Below are positions 17,654-25,746 of a stretch of DNA of 37,838 nucleotides, one piece after another. Where the stretch lies: positions 1-37,838 of the forward strand of contig JAUUXB010000006.1 of assembly GCA_030588745.1 (NCBI GenBank), given 5' to 3'. The notes under the pieces are model-generated. The model saw only the letters and a program-made list of their open reading frames with translations. It was not told the origin of the DNA and did not search any database. Position numbers and translations under genes: made by a program. Within the stretch, counting starts at the first letter, position 1; each line of letters opens with the position of its first letter. Origin of the DNA: a bacterium. Its GTDB lineage: Bacteria; Patescibacteriota; Minisyncoccia; Minisyncoccales; JANBVM01.

Positions 17654-18139
17654 ATGACAAAAATATATACTAAAAAAGTAATGGAGCACTTCAAGGACCC
17701 ACATAATTTTGGAAAAATCAAAAACCCTGATGGAATAGGCAAGGTGGGTAACTTAGTGTGTGGTGATGTAATGCACATATATATTAAGGTTAAAAAAGAC
17801 AAAAAAGGAAAAGAAATAATCAAAGACATTAAGTTTGAAACTTTTGGTTGTGTGGCAGCTTTGGCTACAAGTAGCGTTGTCACTGACCTGGCAAAAGGAA
17901 AAACTCTTAACAGAGCCCTGAAAATTAACAAAGATAATATTGTTAAATCATTAGGCGGGTTGCCTGTGATTAAAATACATTGCTCTGTTTTAGTAATAGA
18001 TGCACTTTCTGAGGCAATTTATGATTATTTAAAAAAGAATAAAAGAAAGATTCCTGCTGAGTTTGAAAAAAGACACAAGACAATTAAAAAAGAACTAGAG
18101 ATAATTGAGAAAAGATACAAGGAGTTGTCGAAAAAATAA
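17654..18139 (+). CDS. iscU: Fe-S scaffold IscU/NifU-like
   Basis: VCGDVMHIYIKV, FETFGCVAALATSS, IHCSVL; all three ligand Cys conserved. Confidence 0.9.
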   Translation: MTKIYTKKVMEHFKDPHNFGKIKNPDGIGKVGNLVCGDVMHIYIKVKKDKKGKEIIKDIKFETFGCVAALATSSVVTDLAKGKTLNRALKINKDNIVKSLGGLPVIKIHCSVLVIDALSEAIYDYLKKNKRKIPAEFEKRHKTIKKELEIIEKRYKELSKK

Positions 18140-19215
18140 TGATTAAAAAAACAAAACAAAAAAAGAATTTAAAAGTTGTAGTGGCAATGTCGGGCGGGGT
18201 AGATAGCTCGGTGGCAGCAGCTCTTTTAAAAGAAGCTGGTTTTGATGTAATTGGTGTTTTCATGAAATTCTGGGCAGGAGATGATTTAAATAAAGAGTAC
18301 AATAGATGCTGCTCTAAAGAGTCAGAAAAAAGAGCCAGAAAAGTGGCTGATATTTTGAAAATTCCTTTTTATGTGGTTGATTTTAAAAGAAAGTTTAAAC
18401 GGAAAATTGTTGATCCTTTTTTAGTTGCTTACAGAAAAGGAATAACCCCTAATCCTTGTGTTGTTTGCAACAAACAAATTAAGTTTGGCCTGCTTTTGAA
18501 AAAAACAAAGAGTTTGGGAGCTGATTTCATTGCTACTGGTCATTATGCCCGGATTAAAAAAGAAAATGACTCATTCACTTTAGTAAAGGCAAAAGACAAA
18601 GAAAAAGACCAATCCTACTTTTTGTGGAAACTTAATCAAAATCAGTTAAAACGCATTCTGTTTCCAGTTGGAGGATATATGAAGTCTGAGGTTAGAAAAA
18701 TGGCAAAAGATTTTAAGCTGCCTGTTTTTAATGTGGCAGAATCCCAGGAGGTTTGTTTTATTCCCAGAACAACCACTGAATTTTTAAAAAAATACCTTAA
18801 AATAAAACCAGGGGAAATTATTAGTGTTAAAGGAAAGGTGCTGGGCGAACATCAGGGTTTGTGGTTTTATACAATTGGTCAGAGAAAGGGGATTAAACTT
18901 TCCAAAGGACCTTTTTATGTTGTAGCTAAAGATAAAAAGAAAAATCTTTTAATTGTGAGTAAAAACAAGAAAGATTTGTATCAGAAACAAGCAATCCTAA
19001 AAGAAGTTAACTGGATATCAAAACAAGCCCCAAAGTTTTTAAAAATTAAAGCTAAAATCCGCTATCGTCAGAAATTGGCTAAAGCTAGGATAGTGAATAT
19101 CAAGAATAAATATGTTTTAATATTTGATAAGCCCCAGAAAGCTATTACTCCAGGCCAATCAGCAGTTTTTTACGAGAAAAACAGGCTGTTAGGCGGAGGA
19201 ATTATTGTATTGTAA
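18139..19215 (+). CDS. mnmA: tRNA-specific 2-thiouridylase MnmA
   Basis: MSGGVDSSVAAALL, NPCVVCNKQIKFG, ATGHYARI, ESQEVCFI, FYTIGQRKG. Confidence 0.93.
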   Translation: MIKKTKQKKNLKVVVAMSGGVDSSVAAALLKEAGFDVIGVFMKFWAGDDLNKEYNRCCSKESEKRARKVADILKIPFYVVDFKRKFKRKIVDPFLVAYRKGITPNPCVVCNKQIKFGLLLKKTKSLGADFIATGHYARIKKENDSFTLVKAKDKEKDQSYFLWKLNQNQLKRILFPVGGYMKSEVRKMAKDFKLPVFNVAESQEVCFIPRTTTEFLKKYLKIKPGEIISVKGKVLGEHQGLWFYTIGQRKGIKLSKGPFYVVAKDKKKNLLIVSKNKKDLYQKQAILKEVNWISKQAPKFLKIKAKIRYRQKLAKARIVNIKNKYVLIFDKPQKAITPGQSAVFYEKNRLLGGGIIVL

Positions 19216-19220
19216 AAACC

Positions 19221-20384
19221 ATGAATTACATTGTTTGTCATTATCACGAAATAGCATTAAAAGGAAAAAACAGGAAGTTTTTTGAAGAAAAGCTTGTTTT
19301 TAACATTAAAAGGGCTTTGCCAAAAGCTAATTTTGAATTTGTTAAAAGAATTTCAGGAAGAATAATTGTAAAGTTAACTGATAAAGGACTAAAAAAGCAA
19401 GCTAAAATTAAAAATATTCTTAAAGATGTTTTTGGAATAGTAAACTTCTCTTTTGTTGATAGTTGCAAACCGGAAATTAAAGTCATTAAAAACAAAGCTC
19501 TTGAAATCTTGAAATCAAAAAGATTTAAAACTTTTAGGATTCAAACTCAAAGGTCTGATAAAGATTTTCCTTTAACTTCTCAAAAAATTAATGAAAAGGT
19601 CGGGGCTTTTATTGTTGATAATTTGAATAAAAAAGTTAAGTTGGAAAAACCTGGGGCAACTTGTTTTATTGAGATAACTAAAAATCAGGCATTTTTATAC
19701 ACAAAAAAAATAAAAGGGCCTGGCGGGCTTCCTGTTTCAACAGGGGGCAGGGCAGCAGTTCTTTTATCAGGAGGTATTGATTCGCCTGTTGCTGGTTTTT
19801 TGACAATGAAAAGAGGAGCAAAAGTTGTTTTTGTTCATTTTCATGCTCATCCTTACACTGATAAAGCTTCAATTGATAAAGTAAAAAGAATTGTAAAAAT
19901 TTTAAACAAGTTTCAGTTTAATTCAAAACTTTATTTAGTTCCTTTTGCTGATATTCAAAAACAGATTGTTTTAAAAATGCCAGCTAAACTGCGTGTTGTT
20001 TTTTACCGCAGGTTTATGTTAAGAATTACTGAAGCTGTTGCAAAAAAAGAAAAAGCTTTAGCGCTTGTTACTGGTGACAGTATTGGACAGGTTGCTTCTC
20101 AAACCTTGGAAAATATATTTGCGATTTCAGAAGTAGCAAGTATGCCAGTTTTAAGGCCTTTAATTGGTTTTGATAAAGAAGAAATAATTGATCTGGCAAA
20201 AAAAATTGATACTTTTGATGTTTCAATTTTACCTCATCAGGATTGTTGCGCTAGGTTTCTGCCAGCTCGGGTTGAAACAAAAGCTGATTTAAAACAAGTA
20301 AAGTTAGAAGAAAAAAAACTTGATATTAAAGAATTGATTAAAAAAGCGCTTAAAGCAACAAAGCTTTTAACAATTTCAAAATAA
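19221..20384 (+). CDS. thiI: tRNA 4-thiouridine synthase ThiI (no rhodanese domain)
   Basis: THUMP-like N-terminus, LLSGGIDSPVAGFLTMKRG, GDSIGQVASQTLENI, PHQDCCARFLP. Confidence 0.9.
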   Translation: MNYIVCHYHEIALKGKNRKFFEEKLVFNIKRALPKANFEFVKRISGRIIVKLTDKGLKKQAKIKNILKDVFGIVNFSFVDSCKPEIKVIKNKALEILKSKRFKTFRIQTQRSDKDFPLTSQKINEKVGAFIVDNLNKKVKLEKPGATCFIEITKNQAFLYTKKIKGPGGLPVSTGGRAAVLLSGGIDSPVAGFLTMKRGAKVVFVHFHAHPYTDKASIDKVKRIVKILNKFQFNSKLYLVPFADIQKQIVLKMPAKLRVVFYRRFMLRITEAVAKKEKALALVTGDSIGQVASQTLENIFAISEVASMPVLRPLIGFDKEEIIDLAKKIDTFDVSILPHQDCCARFLPARVETKADLKQVKLEEKKLDIKELIKKALKATKLLTISK

Positions 20385-20440
20385 GCTATAATTAAGACGT
20401 AATAATTAAAGGTTGGTTTAGTAATTTAAGTTATATAAAT

Positions 20441-21199
20441 ATGCAGCTAAAAGATAAAATAGCAATCGTTACAGGCGCAAGAAGGGGAATGGGAAGAACC
20501 CATGCTTTGGTTTTGGCTAAAGAAGGAGCCAAAGTTGTTGTTTCTGATATATCATTAGAAGATTGTGAAAAAGTGGTTGATGAAATTAAAAGTTCAGGTG
20601 GACAAGCAATAGCAGTAAAGTGTGATGTTACAAAAAAACAAGAAATTGAAAAAATGGTAAAAGAGGCCTTAGATAAGTTTGAGAAAATAGACATTTTGGT
20701 TAACAACGCTGGAATTGCTGAATTCAAAGCATTTTTAGAAATGACTGAAGAAGAATGGGATAGAACTTTGGATATTAATTTAAAAGGATATTTTCTCTGC
20801 GCTCAGGCCTGTGCCAAGGAAATGGCAAAACAAAAATCAGGAGTAATTATTAATATTGCTTCTGTGGCTATGGGTCAGGTAGGGATCGGTTTTCCCAATA
20901 TCGCTCATTATTGTGCCTCAAAAGGAGGAATTGTTGGGATGACAGAAGCTTTAGCAGTGGAGTTAGCTCCTTATAATATTCGTGTTAATGCTATCGCTCC
21001 TGGAATGATTGAAACTCCAATGATTGATACAATAAAAGAAGATCCAAAAAGCATGGAAGCAATGTTGGCCAGAGTGCCGATGCACCGGGTAGGTAAACCA
21101 GAAGAAGTTTCTGAACTGGTTTTATTTTTAGCCTCTGATAAATCTTCTTACATGACTGGTTCTGTGGTGGTGATTGATGGAGGGTGGTTGGCAACATAA
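20441..21199 (+). CDS. Short-chain dehydrogenase/reductase (FabG-like)
   Basis: TGARRGMGRTHAL, NNAGIAEF, YCASKGGIVGMTEA, SSYMTGSVVVIDGGW. Confidence 0.9.
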   Translation: MQLKDKIAIVTGARRGMGRTHALVLAKEGAKVVVSDISLEDCEKVVDEIKSSGGQAIAVKCDVTKKQEIEKMVKEALDKFEKIDILVNNAGIAEFKAFLEMTEEEWDRTLDINLKGYFLCAQACAKEMAKQKSGVIINIASVAMGQVGIGFPNIAHYCASKGGIVGMTEALAVELAPYNIRVNAIAPGMIETPMIDTIKEDPKSMEAMLARVPMHRVGKPEEVSELVLFLASDKSSYMTGSVVVIDGGWLAT

Positions 21200-21406
21200 A
21201 TGAAAAATAAAATAACAAAAAATACAAGATTAGCTGAAATTTTGAAAAAACCAGAAAACAAAGAAATTCTGGCAAAATATAACTTGCCTTGTTTGACATG
21301 TCCGTTTGCAGGTGCTGAAATGGAGGATTTAAAAATCGGCAAGATTTGTGAAATGTATGGAATTGACATTAACAATCTTTTAAAGGATTTAAATAAAGAA
21401 AAATAG
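21200..21406 (+). CDS. DUF1858-like redox-disulfide protein
   Basis: Short protein with CLTCPFAGAEMEDLKIGKICEMYGID. Confidence 0.7.
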   Translation: MKNKITKNTRLAEILKKPENKEILAKYNLPCLTCPFAGAEMEDLKIGKICEMYGIDINNLLKDLNKEK

Positions 21407-21498
21407 ATTTAAAAACTGAAAAGATAAAATTTCACAAAATATTTTACAAAAAATAAAAGGTGTGATAATTTAAGCTATTATTAGTAAAAATAAAACAC

Positions 21499-22461
21499 AT
21501 GGATAAAAATATTAAGGATAGGTTAATTTTTTTGCTTCCAATTGGATTAGTTCTAATTGCAGGTTTGTTTTATTTTGGTCAGAATTCATTTTTTAAAAAC
21601 AATTTATCAGCTGATGAAGCGGCTGAGAAAGCCATAAATTATCTTAATAACAATATTTTGCCAGCAGGAACTACTGCTTCTTTGATTGACATTAGTGAAG
21701 AAGGTGAGGTTTATAAAATCCGCGTTGAAGTTAAAGGAACTGAATACCAGTCCTATGTGAGCAAGGATGGAAAGTATTTATTCCCTGATGCTTTTGATTT
21801 GGATGCTGAAAATGAAGGTAAAGGGCAGCCTCAAGAGTTTTCTAAAAGAGAAATCCCTGATGTAAAGCTTTTTGTGATGAGCTATTGTCCATTTGGCCTT
21901 CAAACACAAAAGATGTATTTACCAGTATATGATTTACTAGCTGATAAAACAGACATGGGTGTTTATTTTGTTAATTATATAATGCATGAGAAAATAGAGA
22001 TTGATGAAAACTTAACCCAATACTGCATACAAAAAGAACAGATAGGGAAATATGATGAGTATTTGTCATGCTTTGTTAAAGATGGTGATTCAGAGAATTG
22101 TCTTTTAAGCGCAGAAATAGACCAAACCCAGCTTAATAGCTGTATTAAGAATACTGATGAACAGTTCAGTATTTACTCTCAATATCAGGACAAAAACACC
22201 TGGTTAAATGGAACTTTTCCTAAGTTTGATGTCCATGATGGGTTAAATAAGGCATATGAAATTGCTGGCTCTCCAACAATTGTTATTAATGACGAAATTA
22301 TAAACATTGAATCTCGTTCACCAGAAGCATTCAAGCAGGCAGTGTGCAGGGCCTTTGTTTCTGCTCCTGAAGAATGCTTACAGGTTCTTTCTGACACAGC
22401 TTTTTCTTCTGGGTTTGGATTAGAAAGCGGATCCTCTAATAATCAAGGTTGTGGTCAATAA
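21499..22461 (+). CDS. Membrane-anchored DsbA/GILT-like thioredoxin-fold protein with PepSY-like N-terminal region
   Basis: N-terminal TM; DVKLFVMSYCPFGLQTQKMYLPV; IAGSPTIVINDE; many Cys. Confidence 0.65.
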   Translation: MDKNIKDRLIFLLPIGLVLIAGLFYFGQNSFFKNNLSADEAAEKAINYLNNNILPAGTTASLIDISEEGEVYKIRVEVKGTEYQSYVSKDGKYLFPDAFDLDAENEGKGQPQEFSKREIPDVKLFVMSYCPFGLQTQKMYLPVYDLLADKTDMGVYFVNYIMHEKIEIDENLTQYCIQKEQIGKYDEYLSCFVKDGDSENCLLSAEIDQTQLNSCIKNTDEQFSIYSQYQDKNTWLNGTFPKFDVHDGLNKAYEIAGSPTIVINDEIINIESRSPEAFKQAVCRAFVSAPEECLQVLSDTAFSSGFGLESGSSNNQGCGQ

Positions 22462-22490
22462 ATAACTAATAACCAATATTCTTTAGTAAA

Positions 22491-22730
22491 ATGGCAAAAG
22501 TAAGAGTATTTTCTACAAAAGCTTGCCCTCATTGTATTGTCTTAAAACAGTTTTTCAATGACAATAAAATTGAGTTTGAAGACTTAGATGTTTCTGAGAA
22601 CGAAGAAGCAAGAAAAGAAATGGTTGAAAAAACAGGTCAAATGGGTGTGCCAGTCATACAAATTGATAATGAAATTATAGTTGGTTTTGACAAACCTAAA
22701 CTTTCACAACTTTTAGGAATTAAAGAGTAA
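22491..22730 (+). CDS. Glutaredoxin family protein
   Basis: CPHC active site, GVPVIQIDNEIIVGFD. Confidence 0.9.
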   Translation: MAKVRVFSTKACPHCIVLKQFFNDNKIEFEDLDVSENEEARKEMVEKTGQMGVPVIQIDNEIIVGFDKPKLSQLLGIKE

Positions 22731-22746
22731 TTTTTTAAACATATTT

Positions 22747-23769
22747 ATGATTAAAATTGCAATAAATGGCTTTGGCCGTATTGGAAGAGCTGCCTTGAAA
22801 AACATTTTAGACAACCACTCTGATTTAGAAGTGGTTGCTATCAATGATTTAACAGATGCTAAAACCTTAGCCCATCTTTTAAGATATGACAGTGTTTATG
22901 GGATTTATAAGAAAACAGTAAAAGCAATAGATCATTCTATCTTAATAGACGGCACTTCAGATGGTATAACTATTAAGATTTTAGGTGAAAAAGACCCTGA
23001 AAAATTGCCTTGGAAAGAATTAGGAATTGATATAGTTCTAGAGTGCACAGGTGCTTTCAGGGATTATAAGAGTGCTAAAAAGCATTTATTAGCCGGCGCT
23101 AAGAAAGTAATTATTTCAGCTCCTTCTAAAGATCCTGAGAAAATCCCTTGTTTTATTCTAGGAATTAATGAGAATAAGTTTGATTCTAAAAAACATGATA
23201 TTGTTGACATGGCATCATGCACAACTAATTGTTTGGCTCCTATTGCCAAAGTATTAAATGATAATTTTAAGATTGTAAAGGGCTTTATGACAACCATTCA
23301 TTCTTATACTACCAACCAGAAGATTTTAGATTCACCTCATAAGGACTTAAGAAGAGCAAGAGCAGCAGCAATAAATATTGTGCCAACCACAACAGGAGCA
23401 ACCAAAGCCATAGAGAACGTAATACCTGAATTAAAAGGAAAGCTTGATGGTTTGTCTTTCAGAATTCCAACCCCAGCTGTTTCTTTACTTGATTTTGTGT
23501 GTGAGATTGGTGAGAAAACAACTGCTCAGGATTTAAATTATGTTTTTAAAAAAGCTTCTCAAACCAAGGAATTAAAGGGAATTCTAGGAGTTGAAGATGC
23601 GCCTTTAGTTTCAACTGATTATATTAAAAACTCTTTTTCAGCAATTATTGACTCACCTCTGACAAAAGCAAAGGATAACTTGGTTAAAATTACTGCCTGG
23701 TATGATAATGAGTATGGTTATGCAGCAAGATTAGCTGAGTTTACTGAGTTTGTTGGTAAGAATATTTAA
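22747..23769 (+). CDS. gap: Glyceraldehyde-3-phosphate dehydrogenase
   Basis: INGFGRIGRAALK, ASCTTNCLAPIAKVL, WYDNEYGYAARL. Confidence 0.95.
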   Translation: MIKIAINGFGRIGRAALKNILDNHSDLEVVAINDLTDAKTLAHLLRYDSVYGIYKKTVKAIDHSILIDGTSDGITIKILGEKDPEKLPWKELGIDIVLECTGAFRDYKSAKKHLLAGAKKVIISAPSKDPEKIPCFILGINENKFDSKKHDIVDMASCTTNCLAPIAKVLNDNFKIVKGFMTTIHSYTTNQKILDSPHKDLRRARAAAINIVPTTTGATKAIENVIPELKGKLDGLSFRIPTPAVSLLDFVCEIGEKTTAQDLNYVFKKASQTKELKGILGVEDAPLVSTDYIKNSFSAIIDSPLTKAKDNLVKITAWYDNEYGYAARLAEFTEFVGKNI

Positions 23770-23791
23770 TTATTAATTAAGGATTAAGGAA

Positions 23792-23814
23792 AATCGCTCT
23801 TTGAGCGGTGTTTT
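23792..23814 (+). terminator. Short terminator hairpin after gap
   Basis: TCGCTC-TTT-GAGCGG followed by TGTTTT. Confidence 0.6.
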
Positions 23815-23822
23815 GGTAGAAT
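23814..23822 (+). promoter_or_regulatory. Extended -10 promoter abutting the terminator, upstream of acs
   Basis: TGGTAGAAT (TGn + TAGAAT); in-frame ATGs at 23825 and 23831 lie within about 9 nt. Confidence 0.45.
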
Positions 23823-23824
23823 AA

Positions 23825-25744
23825 ATGTATATGATTAGAAAAGGCAAACTATATTACCCAGACAAAGCCTTTAAAGACAAATCCTGGATTAATGACAAGT
23901 CAATTTATAAAAAAGCTGACAAAGACCCAGTAAAATTCTGGGAAGATTTAGCCAAAGAGATTGACTGGTTTAAAGAGCCAAAAAAAACATTTTCTCATTA
24001 TGCTCCATATTTTAAGTGGTTTGAAGGTGGGAAACTTAACATTACATATAATGCTTTAGATAAAAACCTTGAAACTAGAAAAAATAAGGTTGCTTTAATT
24101 TGGGAGCCAGAGCCATTAAATGAAGAACCAAGAATTCTAACTTATTATGAGCTGTATCTGGAAGTTAATAAGTTTGCCAATGCTTTAAAAAAATTAGGAG
24201 TTAAAAAAGGAGATAGAGTTGGAATTTACTTACCAATGATTCCTGAAGTTGTAATTGCAATGCTGGCATGCTCAAGAATTGGAGCAGTTCATATAGTTGT
24301 TTTTTCTGCTTTTTCTTCAACTGCTTTAAATATTAGATTATTAGATACTGAGACCAAGGTTTTGATTACTGCTGACGGGTATTTTAGAAGAGGAAAAGTT
24401 ATTGATTTGAAAAAAAACGCTGATAAAGCTTTAAAAAACACAAAAGTAAAAAAAGTGATAGTGGTTAAGCGCGCTAATAATAAGGTTGCTTTTAAGAAAG
24501 ACAGAGATTTGTGGTGGTATGAATTAGTTGAGAATGAAAAAGATGAGTGCAGTCCAGAGAAGATGAACAGTGAAGACACCCAGTTTATACTTTACACTTC
24601 AGGTTCAACTGGTCGTCCCAAAGGGTGCCTTCATGTTTGTGGCGGTTATACTGTTCAAGCTTATTTCACAGGTAAATGGATTTTTGATTTGCATGATGAA
24701 GATATTTTTTGGTCAACTGCGGATGTGGGCTGGATTACAGGACATACTTATACAGTTTATTCACCTTTATTAAATGGAGCTACTTTTTTAATGTTTGAAG
24801 GAGCTCCTAACTGGCCAAAGCCTGATAGATGGGCAGATATTATTGACAAGCATGGGGTAAATATTTTTTATACTGCCCCCACAGCCATAAGAATGTTTAA
24901 AAAACAATGCGGTAAGCTTTCCAGAACAAAATTCAAAACTTTAAGATTATTAGGTACAGTGGGAGAGCCAATTGATGAGCATTCTTGGAATTGGTTCTTT
25001 AGAAATGTTGGAAGAGAAAAGTGTCCTTTAGTTGATACTTGGTGGCAAACAGAAACAGGAGGGATCTTAATTAGTTCTTTGCCAGGCATTGGTCCATTTA
25101 AACCAGCTTACACAGGTCTTGCTTTTCCAGGATTTAAATTTGATATTTTAGACGATAAAGGTAAATCAGTAAAAACGAATGAAAAAGGAAATTTAGTTTT
25201 ACTTTCTCCTTTTGCTCCAGCATTACTTAGAATGGTGTATAAAAATCCTAAAAAATACAAAAAAACATACTGGAGTGATTATGGGGATAAAATTTATTTT
25301 ACTTCAGATGCTGCATATAAAGATAAAAATGGTTTAATCAGAATTGTTGGAAGGGTTGATGATGTAATTAAAGTGGCAGGCCATAGAGTTACAACAGGAG
25401 AGCTGGAAAATGTTTTATCCAAGCATGAACATGTTACAGAATGCGCTATTGTTGGTATTCCTGACAAAATAAAAGGAGAAGTGCCAATTGCCTTTATTGT
25501 TTCCAAAGGAAAAGTAACTGAGTCCAAGCTGGAAAAAGAATTAATTTTAGAAATCAGGGAAAAGATTGGTCCCGTTGCCCTTCCAAAAAGAATTTATTTG
25601 GTGAGTGATTTGCCAAAGACAAGAAGTGGAAAAATCATGAGAAGAATTTTCAAAAGATTATTTACAAAAGAACCATTGGGCGACCTTTCAACCTTAGCTA
25701 ATCCAGAAAGCGTAAAAGAGATTAAAAAAATAATTAAAAAATAA
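23825..25744 (+). CDS. acs: Acetyl-CoA synthetase (AMP-forming); start may be 23831
   Basis: YTSGSTGRPKGCLH, DTWWQTETGG, VGRVDDVIKVAGHRVTTGELE, PKTRSGKIMRR. Confidence 0.93.
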   Translation: MYMIRKGKLYYPDKAFKDKSWINDKSIYKKADKDPVKFWEDLAKEIDWFKEPKKTFSHYAPYFKWFEGGKLNITYNALDKNLETRKNKVALIWEPEPLNEEPRILTYYELYLEVNKFANALKKLGVKKGDRVGIYLPMIPEVVIAMLACSRIGAVHIVVFSAFSSTALNIRLLDTETKVLITADGYFRRGKVIDLKKNADKALKNTKVKKVIVVKRANNKVAFKKDRDLWWYELVENEKDECSPEKMNSEDTQFILYTSGSTGRPKGCLHVCGGYTVQAYFTGKWIFDLHDEDIFWSTADVGWITGHTYTVYSPLLNGATFLMFEGAPNWPKPDRWADIIDKHGVNIFYTAPTAIRMFKKQCGKLSRTKFKTLRLLGTVGEPIDEHSWNWFFRNVGREKCPLVDTWWQTETGGILISSLPGIGPFKPAYTGLAFPGFKFDILDDKGKSVKTNEKGNLVLLSPFAPALLRMVYKNPKKYKKTYWSDYGDKIYFTSDAAYKDKNGLIRIVGRVDDVIKVAGHRVTTGELENVLSKHEHVTECAIVGIPDKIKGEVPIAFIVSKGKVTESKLEKELILEIREKIGPVALPKRIYLVSDLPKTRSGKIMRRIFKRLFTKEPLGDLSTLANPESVKEIKKIIKK

Positions 25745-25746
25745 CT

